Origin: Scytalidium lignicola
Taxonomy: Eukaryota; Ascomycota; Leotiomycetes
Direction: 5' to 3'
Length of the DNA: 64,000 bases
Assembly (NCBI GenBank): GCA_002812745.2
Contig: NCSJ02000114.1
Coordinates: 59,932 to 123,931 of the forward strand
Shown piece by piece: positions 46,089 to 56,700 of the stretch (positions within the stretch are counted from its first letter, which is position 1; every line of letters begins with the position of its first letter). Made by a program: the position numbers and the translations under genes. The notes beneath the pieces are model-generated. The model ran no database searches and was not told the DNA's origin. It saw only the letters and a program-made list of their open reading frames with translations.

Positions 46089-46108
46089 TGCATGCATGCA
46101 TGCATGCA
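46089..46108. repeat. TGCA tandem repeat
   Basis: Five perfect copies of the self-complementary tetramer TGCA. Confidence 0.85.
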
Positions 46109-48367
46109 GCAGCGGGTGTTTGGGCAACTTTTTTTTTCTTCTTGTCACGGCCGGCCGGGCTGGCAGCTGGGCTGGTGGTGGACCTCGACTCTACTGAATG
46201 CATCCTGGCACGGAGGCAGCGCCGCCCAAGGACAACCCAACAGCAAGCCACGGTGGAAGGGGGATGGTTGCGATGAAAGCAGCTTAGCACCAGGTTGAAA
46301 GGGGGATGGGCCTCAGCACGAGCACCAGGAAAGTGCAAGTGTCAGGAAGAACCGGCCGTTGGAGGGGGCTAGCTCAGCACACCAGCATGTTTCTCTTCTG
46401 GCAACTCCTAGAGAGAGGCACAAGTTGACTGGACTGTGTACTGTAATACTGCGTAAGACTGTGCAAGTTAAAGGGGGGACGATGACGGGGGAGATGACAA
46501 GAGAAAGGGACAAAACCAGCAAATTGGGGCGAGGGAAAAGCGAGGGCGTTCGAACCTTTTTCCCAGGGGCCGTCCGCGGTTGCTGCATTAGGGGCTGCGT
46601 TAGCGAACCGGTAACGCTTGGGGCAGCTCCCGTTCCGCTGTCCGCACAATCCCCAAGGCGCCGGGCACCTCCAGAGCATACATAATACGCACGGTACGGT
46701 ACTGTATGTACCGTAAACAAAACACTACAATTCTGTTGGCTGGATTGGTTTTTTTTTCCNTTCCTTTTTTTTCTCCTCTCGACGCTCTCTACTGTACTGG
46801 TAAGACTACACGAGTTACAGTACAAGGCACCGACCGTGCTACCATTCAATAAGCCCTTGCTCTAGTCCAATCGTTCTTATTTCGCTTCATCCACATTCTA
46901 ACCCATCATTGTCCATGATCACCCATCTTCTAGAAGAAGAGGAGACACCGTACGAACCACCCAACTTTAATCCACGCCACGGGTACGAGTTCCCACCAAC
47001 CTGTAGCTCTCAAAAAAAAGGACAAGGCGTGCAAAAAAGCTGATCCAGATGGCAAGCTGGTGATCGTCGTGGCCCCCTTGACGCCCTGAACGAAATGACA
47101 CCGGGGCCGATCATACCCCAATCTCCCACGTCTTTCCTCGGTCCCCTCTCAACTCATCTAGGGGATCTTCGGATCGAAGCCGATTGAGGTTGTCCATTCC
47201 GACCAGAGCGAGGGCATTGGTTGATGATGGGCAGTGGGGAACCCCGTATACTCGGTCTCTGGCCAATTGAGCTTCGGGGAGATGTGATGGAATTCTACCA
47301 TTGGTTGTGATGGTCGCAAAAAAGGGAGAAATTTATTCTCACCCGTACCTCCGGGTTGCGCTGCCCCGTGCGTTTAGGGCCAGGCACAGGCACGGCAACA
47401 ACAAGGCCGCGAGACTTCCCAGGAGCAGGAGCCAGGCTTCTTTTTTTCTTTCATGGATCAGTGCAGCAGAGCAGATCGCAGGGATGGGTTTAGGAGCATT
47501 CCTCAATCCAATCCAATTTAATCCAGGTCAATCCAGGTCAATCCGATCTGATGCCCAGCGACGAAGAAAATCCTCCTGTCAGCAGTCGAAATAGTACAGT
47601 AAACTAGAGTACAGTACAGTAAGGCATGAGAATCACACTACCGGTATTACGACACACGTCGTCGTCAGCAACTGCCAAATATAATCACGGTATTCAGGCT
47701 CAATCATCCTCCCCGCAAAGTTTCTCGAGGTCAAGTTGATGCTGGCAACCCGGCAAAAGTTGGTGTTTCAGATTTCCACTGCTCCCAATCTGTGCAGGTC
47801 TCGCCCAGGCAGGTCCTCGGTCTCAATTTGCTGCCAGAAAAGAAAATTCACAGATATACAGTAACTGAGATAGTTCAATGATCTACCAGGCGGTAAGAGC
47901 AGCCGCGCTGGATGAAATCACAAAGAAGGGAAAAAAGTACTTTTTTTAANTTTTATCATCGACCTGGTCTAGCCCAATCTTCAAAAGCAAGAGATTTTGG
48001 CCAACATCAAAATCATGCCGTCCCGGCACTGAGCTGCCAAACGTGCGTTTCTGTCACGGTCTTGAACTTTCCCGTCCTTTTACAACGCCCCACCACGTGA
48101 AGCTCCAGGAAAAGCACGGAGGACTCGTCCTCCGTTGCCCTCAGGACCGTATCAGTATGGCACCACGGGTTGGGATGTGGCTTGCTCCGACGAGCAAAAG
48201 CAATGTGCGCACAGCGGCCTCTGAAAATGCCCCGTTGCTTACCAGGACAGGAAGGAATGCACAACCTGCAGGATATCTATGGCCGAAGTCAGCACCGTAC
48301 TAATAATGACTCTCTGCCGTCCCTTTTTTCCCTGACGCAATTTACAGTACAGAACGGTACACAATTC

Positions 48368-48397
48368 CAGGCACAGGCACAGGCACAGGCACAGGCA
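48368..48397. repeat. CAGGCA hexamer tandem repeat
   Basis: Five perfect copies of CAGGCA. Confidence 0.9.
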
Positions 48398-49211
48398 ATA
48401 GGGTCGTATGCGTGTGATATTTGCTTGCGTAGCAGTGTGATCTTCAGCCTGCTTTTGCAGCTGCATGAAGCTATCTGCAGCATACAATCTCCCGCCTCCA
48501 CCAATCTACACCCCCAAGCACGCCAGTAACCTACCGTATATGGACATTCCAAAATACTGTATCACAACCTGAATGGCCGCTGAGCTAGCGTTGCAAAACA
48601 ATAAGAAGCTCTTACTCGTTACCCAGTATCCAGAGCAACTCTAGGCTTTTCTGGACCGTTTCGTTAGATGCTCGCACCAAGTACTGTACAATCCCTATTA
48701 CCGTACTGTAACAGCTCCAACCGTTGGCCCTAATTGTTCGAGCTCAGAGGGTTCCGACGGTATCCACTGTGCCAAATTGACAGCAAAGATCGACACCCAA
48801 GCTCAGATCGCTGCAACCCTTTTCGACAGGCTCAGGGCCTTAAACCTTAGCCCTGAGGTCCCTGGCCCAGCCCGAAAAAAAAGAGCCTGAGCAGCTTCTG
48901 GCGGGGGACGTTGGAGGGGTCAAAGCAACCCCAAGTGGAGCCCGCCAGTGCCCTCTTTCTGAGCTCCGTCAACCCTCGCATCGAGGTTCCACCAGCCGCT
49001 TTTGCTGGGTCGGATAGTGTACGGTACCTTCCCTACTCTCGTACCGTCATTTCTGGTATTATCCCGATGCTCGATGTACAGTACCAGTACTTGCATAGCG
49101 CGTCGGCATAAACCACGAGACTTGGATGAGAAAGAAGCAATATCTCTCAAGAGCCTCAGCCTCTCTTTCTCCTAGATACTTGACTGTCTCAACTTCATCG
49201 CGGATGTCAAC

Positions 49212-49252
49212 AACCAACAAAACCAAAACCAAAACCAAAAGCCAAAGCCAAA
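49212..49252. repeat. CCAAAA-type tandem repeat
   Basis: Copies of AACCAA / CCAAAA changing to GCCAAA, followed by an AAT trinucleotide run near 49256-49270. Confidence 0.8.
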
Positions 49253-49803
49253 GATAAAAATAATAATAATACAGTAATACGCCAAGAGATCAATGGTCTG
49301 CATGCCATCAGACGATTATTCCCGATTCATGACGCCAACTCTACAGTACAAAAACTAACATGACGCTTCAATCATACTGTATCTACACGAGCTTATGGGG
49401 CTGCGCTCCATTTCCTCAATACGTGCAGGTCGAGGTCGATCCTTCAACCTTATCATTTACTGCGATGCCTTTTTCGTCAGCTGAGAAATTTCCTGTTCTC
49501 TAAATCTACCCCTTTTTGGCCGCCCAAGAAAATACTCCGAAATTACTTCAACTCTCCGATATCCGCAAGTGGTTCGCTCGTTTCAACCCTTCACAACATT
49601 CATCCAAGACTGGTTTACTCCCTCAGTCCTTAATCATAACCGAGATTGACCAACATTCGTCACGATAACCTCTAGGCTCGACTCTACCCGTACGGTTACG
49701 AGCTGTGCCCAAAAATAGGCATGTATCAAACGTCTTTGTTTATCAAAATCAGCATCGAGGACCCCGGTGCCGGTACCATGGGATTTTTTATCACATCACA
49801 TTT

Positions 49804-49838
49804 GCAATCGCAATCACAATCACAATCACGCTCACATC
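49804..49838. repeat. CAATCA-type hexamer repeat
   Basis: Imperfect tandem copies of CAATCG/CAATCA ending in GCTCACATCAC. Confidence 0.75.
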
Positions 49839-49967
49839 ACATACAGCATTACATTCTGTAAGATATCCATCTCAAAGCGGGAAGGATCCTATGTCTGAGA
49901 CAAAAGAGAACCCAGCCCGAGCCTACGGGAGATGAGAGCATCGACGTAGACCCCGCACTCGAGGTCA

Positions 49968-50786
49968 TTATTTGGTACCGAATCTCCTAGCCACCTCCAG
50001 GAACCCATCTTCATCTTCCTTGACCCACATGTCAACCCACGATTTAGCATCTTCATACTCAGCGCTCCCAGGAATCCAATCTTCCTCTCTCGGTCTCTCT
50101 ACATAGATAGTCCTGAGCCCACAGCCCCTTGCGGCCTTCAAGTCGGGGAGATGAGCTGCAACCATAGCCACCTCACTAGGTTCCAGTCCCAAAGCTTTAG
50201 CTGCTCCTAAGTAGACAGTTGGATGTGGTTTGTATGCTTTGAAATCGGCCGAGGATTGCAACTTCTTGAAGCCGAGGTCACCATGCTTCTGGAGATCTTC
50301 CAATAATGAGGGATTTCCATTCGATAGTGTTGATGTGATGAATCGTGTGCCTAACTTGTGAATTCCCGCAGAGGAATCCGTCCATGGCTCAAGAAAGTGC
50401 CAAACGCGACTCAGTTCTTCAATTTCCAAGTCGCTATACAAACCTGCCAGACCCCACTCTCCGATTAACTCAATGAGACTGAGCCGGTGATGCGTATCTA
50501 TATCCCTCCATTCATTTTCTTTAGGGACAAAGCCTCTCACGAATTTCTTGTAACTATTCCTCCACTCTTGAGCAAAGCGTCCCCATTCTTGGTCTCCAAG
50601 TTCAGAGATTCGTGATCGGATCTCGGGAGATAAGTCTGCTGATCGTGAGGATGAACTGACCTTAGCCGCGGCAGAGTGAATGAGAGTATCTGTCACGGTC
50701 TTCCTCCAATTTACAACGGTTCCAAAAACATCAAAAGTCATTGCTTTCGGCGGCGTGGTGAGGATATCATAATTCTGAGTAGCCAT
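49968..50786 (-). CDS. HAD-superfamily hydrolase, 2-haloacid dehalogenase type
   Basis: Single exon, 272 aa, the size of fungal (S)-2-haloacid dehalogenase-like enzymes. Motif I MTFDVFGTVVNWR holds the nucleophile Asp. Motif II is TSTLSNGN (Ser). Motif III is KAYKPHPTVYLGAAK (Lys). Motif IV is VAAHLPDLKAARGCGLRT, a form common in this subgroup, where His-Leu-Pro-Asp-Leu replaces the usual paired acidic residues. The helical cap lies between motifs I and II. There is no targeting signal. True substrates of the fungal members are mostly untested, so dehalogenation is only the family label. The start ATG at 50786 has good context (gccATGgc reading on the minus strand). Divergent from the membrane-protein gene. 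Confidence 0.88.
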   Translation of the reverse strand: MATQNYDILTTPPKAMTFDVFGTVVNWRKTVTDTLIHSAAAKVSSSSRSADLSPEIRSRISELGDQEWGRFAQEWRNSYKKFVRGFVPKENEWRDIDTHHRLSLIELIGEWGLAGLYSDLEIEELSRVWHFLEPWTDSSAGIHKLGTRFITSTLSNGNPSLLEDLQKHGDLGFKKLQSSADFKAYKPHPTVYLGAAKALGLEPSEVAMVAAHLPDLKAARGCGLRTIYVERPREEDWIPGSAEYEDAKSWVDMWVKEDEDGFLEVARRFGTK

Positions 50787-51134
50787 GGCTAATTGAGTGA
50801 GAAAGTTTTGTTCCCTATATTAAGTCTCTGATTCTGTAAATCAGATGAACTAATCAATGTTCTCTGGGTTTCGTCTGAGGTTTAAACGTGGGGTTGCGTT
50901 TAGAACCCTTTTAGTCCAATACAATACCTGACGTGCTCTTTGTTACTCATCAGTATGGTGGTCCATCTCGTACCGCGTACCTTTTTTCCCCTTTAGCAGC
51001 TGCCAGACGCCAAGATGTACGTCATCAGGAACCGTCGCCAGCACAAATAACATCCTCTTTCATAACAACACTTTCAAAAGTGTGTAAACAAGAAATTCCG
51101 CGCATTGAAGTTATTTCCACATAACATCAATATC
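50787..51134. promoter_or_regulatory. Divergent spacer, dehalogenase-like gene / membrane-protein gene
   Basis: About 350 bp holding both promoters. Nothing specific is recognised beyond short AT tracts and a GCAGCTGC palindrome at about 50997-51004. Confidence 0.4.
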
Positions 51135-52637
51135 ATGAGCGGATCAGTAGATAAACTGGAATCATCACTGGCACCGCACTTCGCTGGACGTCATGCTACA
51201 GTACAAGGTGTCGGCCCATTCACATGTCTCAATCCAACAATAAGACGCTATACTCTGCCACGACCTACAAAACCACCAGCTGAGACGAGATCCAGTCAAG
51301 ATGCACTGAATGATAGCGAAATCCCTAAACAGGAAGCGCAACAACAGCCTGCGGACAAGAAGAAGAAAGACGATGAAATTGAAGCGTCCGAAGTCCAGCT
51401 CAAATGGCGAGCGCGAGACAATCGCAAAGGCAAGTCGTGCATCTTCTGCTCTAAGGAACCATTTCACTAATACGAGTTCCATCCAGGTCGACATGCGATC
51501 GAAGTCAAGCCTGCTACTGGGGAAGGTGCCAAATATCGCACGCCACCACTAACCAACACACTCAAGAGTACCATGAAAGGGATATTACGAATGTTCACCA
51601 ATTATCCATGGTACGATGTCTCCTACCTAGTTGCCGTTACCTTCACATGGGGATCTGCGGTCTGGATCATCAACGCCTTCTTCGTATGGCTACCGCTGGA
51701 GGACCCTGGGACAGAGTTTACGAACGAGATAGAAACTGGAGGTGGAGTAACTGCCTTCATCGGCGCTACGATATTCTTCTTCGGCTCCGTACTCTTCATG
51801 GTTGAGGCGGTTAATGAGAATAGGACGGCTTGCTTTGGCTGGGCTGTGGAAGAGGCGCTTGAAGAGAGTGGATTGATGCTCGTGAAGATAGATAGTCAAT
51901 CCTGTACACACCACCACAAAAACAGGCACAACCTGGTAGGGAAAGCCAGAGAAATTATAAACAAATCGCTCCTCGATGCAGACTCAGCAGCCAGAGATAC
52001 AGAGCAACACATTTCGAAAGACGCTCGCAGTTGGACGTGGTGGCCTACGTGGTACGAGCTCAAGACGCATTACTTCAGGGAGATTGGTTTCTTGGCCTGT
52101 TTGGCTCAGATGATTGGAGCTACAATCTTCTGGATAGCAGGCTTCAGTGGGCTCTCTCCAATCTATAATCGACTCACATCCACCACTGCACAGAACTGCG
52201 TGTATTGGCTTCCTCAGGTCATTGGCGGTACGGGCTTCGTTATAAGCGGCGCAATGTTCACTCTAGAGACGCAAAAGAAGTGGTGGCTTCCTGCACCTGG
52301 TGTATTGGGTTGGCATATTGGGATGTGGAATCTTATTGGTAAGTGGACTAGTATCCCCCCTTCTCCATGCGCTCCCCCCTAAAACAAAATTAAAAATAAC
52401 CCTCTGTTAACAAATATCTTTATAGGCGGTATTGGCTTCACTCTCTGCGGTGCCTTGGGCTTTGCTAGCGCAAACAGTGGTGTTCAGTACCAGAGCAGTC
52501 TAGCTACGTTTTGGGGTAGTTGGTGTTTCTTAATTGGGAGCGTGATACAATGGTATGAGTCTTTGGATAAGCATCCCGTTGAACGACAACCAGGTGACAA
52601 GGAGGCGGAAAAGGTAGACGACGGTAATACGGAGTGA
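51135..52637 (+). CDS. Six-span integral membrane protein, fungal-specific, function unknown
   Basis: Exons 51135-51429, 51487-52338 and 52426-52637 give 452 aa. I do not know the function. The N-terminal 140 residues are soluble, with a Lys/Asp-rich stretch (DKKKKDDEIEASEVQLKWRA). Six hydrophobic spans follow: VSYLVAVTFTWGSAVWIINA; VTAFIGATIFFFGSVLFMVE; IGFLACLAQMIGATIFWIAG; LPQVIGGTGFVISGAMFTLE; LGWHIGMWNLIGGIGFTLCG; ATFWGSWCFLIGSVIQWYES. Between spans 2 and 3 is a His-rich hydrophilic loop (CTHHHKNRHN). Reading straight through the first intron meets an in-frame TAA at 51468-51470. A GC-AG intron (51430-51486, donor GCAAGT, with CACTAATAC as a likely branch site) removes it and yields a clean join NRK-GRHAIEVK. 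The tail is charged and cytosolic. Confidence 0.78.
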
Positions 52638-53616
52638 AGTTTTAATGTTTCTTGTCATGGTTAATTATCATCGGATTGTGTGAGCGAGAAAAAAAAAAGT
52701 GTAAAGGCATTCAAAAGTTGGGAATAAGGCAGCATCATTCTTCGTTTATGGAAGGAGTATGATATTGAGCATATTATGAGCGGGTTAGGTTTATACCATA
52801 TATTAGCATGTGATGATGAGAAATGTATATATTCGGGTTTGCTATCCCGAACGATCTTATTCTCCCTTCGTAGGCGAAATGATTCCCTTGGATCTGCATT
52901 TACATGGGAATGAGGCGCTTCCGACTAAGTCCTTGCTTTTAACCTCTTCAGGGCATCATTGAAGTTTGATTTATCTAGATGTCTCTATGTGTGCATAGGT
53001 TTCGGATGTTTTTATATATAGATACGTCATGCCATCCCTTGATTGCGAAGTCCCTGAATTTAGTGTTTCTATCCTGGTGGATCGTATCCAATATTTTGGC
53101 CTAAATGCTTGAATCCACATATTCAGTCCATGCGTAGGCTAGCTATTTATTATCTCTTCCTTGGTCATCTTTGACACAACCAATTTCTTTTATATGGTCA
53201 AGTCATAGACTTTAATTTGTCAGTTTAAACTCATCCCACCGTCTTAGACTAGTTATATGAAGAGAATAATAATACCACCCTCCCTGCGCCCCGAATGTCA
53301 TATCCATCTCTCACGGTACTTCCTTATACGCTTAACAACCTAGTCTCTTTCATATCCTACTTCCTCTTAGTTATTGCTGAATGAAGGGATATAGTTGAGG
53401 CGATGAGTGGAGATATTAGAGACTCGCTCTGATAGCTTCCTCATCCGGGAGTCAGCTTTCTTGAACTGGATACATAAACGAATAATAGATCACGGAAATA
53501 TAAAGAGATCTGACTCGAGGACAGTAGTTGATTAAATTAAGATTTAGGCATAAATCCCGTATTCGCATGCTCTATCGAGATTTGCTATTCNTTTTTTTTT
53601 TCTCTGTTGGTTTTCG

Positions 53617-53653
53617 TAAGGTCTTCTGTTCAATATTATTACAGAAGACCTTA
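53617..53653. repeat. Perfect inverted repeat (13-bp arms, 11-nt loop)
   Basis: TAAGGTCTTCTGT at 53617-53629 is exactly complementary to ACAGAAGACCTTA at 53641-53653. It lies 25 bp after an N-marked T run. It could be a hairpin, the scar of a small element, or chance. Confidence 0.8.
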
Positions 53654-55266
53654 TCTTCATACCATATATACTTACCAAATAGGGAAGCTGTACGGTGGTA
53701 GCAATTCGGGAAACTGTTCATTTGGACAATCGTGATACGCCTTCCTCTGAATAGGTCATTTTTATACGGCTCCGTATAGGGGTGGACTTAATACGCGATC
53801 GATGTTCTCTGAGAAATCTGGTACGTATCAGTAACACCCCGTCTATGTCTATACATTTAGACAAGCTTTGCAGGAAAGCGGCGAGAAGAATTTCTGCGGG
53901 GTTGAGAAGAATTCGAGCAATAACCCCACCATCACTACCATGAATATCTGCATGTTCAATAAGTCCCAAGTAATTCACTGGTGCATAATACCCATCGATT
54001 TCTATAAACCAAGAGGGAAGTCCCTTGCTTTTCTTAGCAAACCTTGAGGATCTTTGCTTTGGTCCACGCTCTTTCGAAAACAACTAGCTGTAGTTAGTTC
54101 TTAATTGGTGGATACAAGTATCGATTCGCAGAAACTGTTGTGTTACCACGGCACCAACTCAACAGGGCGCACCTGGAGAAGCATACCAGGCCTTGAGGAC
54201 TAAATATCAGCCCAGTGATACTGGAACTTTTATGGCTGCTAGTAGAATTTCCCCTACAGTACTCGGTATCCCCTGTAGCCATTGGTCTCATGGCTCTCCT
54301 GGCAGTGGAGGCTACAGTCACTTAAGCTCTTGAGACGGCTGGATAGCCGTATAAATATAAATATTTTCACAAATTCATAGATCTCTTGCTTCCATTGTTA
54401 ATACTCGAGCATTGAACTGGAATCCCCGTTTTGTCTTACAGTCAACTGGAGCTAGCTAAATACTTGCTGGGCGGAGATTCTAGCTTTACTGGCAGGTGGG
54501 GATACAAATATACCTTCTGCAGAGTTAAAGCTAAGAAGATATTCATTGTTTTTTGACTGGGCTATACTTCAAGGATATTTTAGTGTGTGCCAGGATATGT
54601 CTAAACCTATTTTCCTGTGGAGCTTTGAGATTTCTGGTGGATGAGAATTGATTTCTGGCTACTTATTTGTCAGGTTATTTTGATATCNAAAACTTACCTG
54701 TAAGTTACTGAGCTGTGTTCTCTCTGTCACTTGTAAAGTGTTTATAATTATATATGAATACGATGCTGCTATCAAGTGCAGCGGCAAGTATCCCAGAGAA
54801 GATGATGTTACGATTGTGGAACGTTTATACTACCGAGAGCAGTGCTCGGTCATGTCTTAGAAAGAGTGAGCCTTTTAGCTCGTCCCTTTGTTTTCTCCCG
54901 TTCCCGTGATGGATGGATACTATCCGCTCTAGAAGCAAATAATCACTTTGCTGTCTTCTAGACCTCGCTTGCCATGCCTTGAAGCTATTCTACAGAATAA
55001 ATTACCTAGAAGAACTTAAATGTGGCTCATTACTTTTAAACTCTTGTCATATATTTTCTGAAGATAAGACAGATCGATCACGCTGTTTACTGCATCTCAT
55101 AACTCCTATATATCACCGGCTGTACCTTAAGCATTGTCAACTGGTCCTTCGGAACAGAGAAATTATCATTGAGTACCTAGCTGCTCTTTCGTCCACCGGA
55201 AATAACTTAGCCTTTACTAAATACAATCACCGAGACAATTTGGTTATGTTAGCCAACACATAGATT

Positions 55267-56700
55267 ATGCACTCACAACCACATTTGGCACTTTCTCCGC
55301 TTCAACTGCAAAAATCATACCACAATAATGGAAGTTCAAACTTTTATTTGAGGAAATGCCTCAACTGCTCCGCGGTCAGTAGCTGTATGGTCTTAGTTCA
55401 GTTTGTTTGCTCTGTGATCTCAACCTCTGCTCTTGTGTTGATGCCAAAGTCAAACAATGTAGCTTGGCAGCATGACTTAGTCGCACCGTTTTTTAACTGG
55501 AGACTAATGGGTCTCAAGGAGATGGTGATCGCCACCCCGTTCCCTATGATCTTGCTAACGACCGTTACGCCCAACGGCAAGCCTTGCTCGGCGTCTGTAC
55601 TGTAGCCTTAACCGCTTTTGTCGGCAGCTCGCTGTTACTTGCATCGCGGATCTCCGACGGGCTTAGCAACTTCATGATCTAGCCCAGCCTCGCGGTGGCA
55701 TACAGGTTGATGATTGACTGAGCAGCAACGTCGGTTAGTTACAGCATTTTGATCCATCCTAGTTGGCTTATGAGCTCTTGGTACCGGTACTTTTCGGCGG
55801 TTGGAGCGTTGGGGGTGGGCCTAGACTGATTAACGGTGTCTGGGATACATCGCTTACTTAGCGATGTGCTTTCTGTAACGTCCCCAATGTAGCCCATGGG
55901 CCATCGGATACCCTTTTTAGTATTATTCTTCTGACGCAGTTTATGCATCTTCAACTACCGGCCCTACTGTATTTTGACATACATGAGTAACTTGAGGGGT
56001 CTGCACGCCATGCCTCAACCTATGAACCTTTCGCGTCCATGGAGAGTATCCACGGCTCACATCAATGAGGCTCGTTCGAACTCGACCTTCTCCATTAAAC
56101 TCCGCAACTCAAGGGGTTCCTGCGGAGTCCTTCATAACCCGAAATCGATATTACATGGTTAGCAAGGGTCGCGTCTGAGCTACGGAAGATATCCCACGAG
56201 CCGGGTTTTCTCAGCACCCACGTTTTCTCCGATCTTTTACACCGGTCCACGTCAGCTGTGGATGCTGTTTGTTCGTATTAATGTCGATACAGAGGGTCTC
56301 TAATGGTTATATCTGGAACTGCAATTATACGTGCTACCCTTACACCGTTTCGGTCGAAAAGTACCGGAGTACCGATATTGAAAACAGAGCCTTGCAGAAA
56401 TAATCGGAATGATCCTCTGCCTCAAAGAGAGGCGTCGGGATTTCCGAAAAGGAATGCAGATCCTCAAAGGCCTAGATGAACTGTAACCTTTCGAGGCGGA
56501 AATGGAACTGCCGCCTGGCCTATGGAAGTAACGTGAGAGGGAGATCCGATCCTTCCAGTTGCAAGCCCTAAGAGGGCCCGGGTCTCAGGAATCCCAGATA
56601 CCGGTGCAGTAGCTTGCCCGGCATTTTCCCAGCTAAAAAAGCTTGAGAAAAATATACGACGGTTGCAATATGTGATCTTGGGGACCATCAATTGACCCAT
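55267..56700. pseudogene. Possible degenerate coding remnant (very uncertain)
   Basis: This stretch is less AT-rich than the DNA to its left. It has protein-like open pieces on both strands (plus 55267-55605; minus 55739-55954; minus 56464-56700) broken by many stops. Minus-strand pieces such as PMGYIGDVTESTSLSKRCIP and ETRALLGLATGRIGSPSHVT look less random than neighbouring frames. I cannot name a family, and no start, intron set or full domain can be assembled. Confidence 0.2.

Larger units (their letters stand above)
44858..49967. other. Gene-poor 5.1-kb region upstream of the ApsA-like gene
   Basis: No gene recognised on either strand. Frames up to about 180 codons exist, but they are low in recognisable content and overlap one another on several frames. 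The region is packed with microsatellites (ATGA near 45430, TGCA 46089, CAGGCA 48368, CCAAAA 49212, AATCAC 49804), T and A runs (Ns at 46760 and 47950), and clusters of GTAC-A/G-GTAC words (46691-46715, 47593-47622, 48681-48712, 49018-49090). It may hold a long promoter and leader of the ApsA-like gene, or a noncoding transcript. Neither can be decided here. Confidence 0.45.

Noticed and set aside
45811..46849. Minus-strand frames of about 175 codons in the gene-poor region
   Set aside because: Composition follows local simple repeats, one contains an N, several frames overlap, and no domain or good start context is seen.
51468..51470. In-frame stop as evidence of a pseudogene
   Set aside because: A GC-AG intron of normal fungal length with a good branch site removes it, and the rest of the protein is intact.
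53718..54083. Minus-strand frame of 121 codons as a gene
   Set aside because: It has no recognisable domain, no neighbouring exons and lies in AT-rich, stop-dense sequence. A transcript would change this view.
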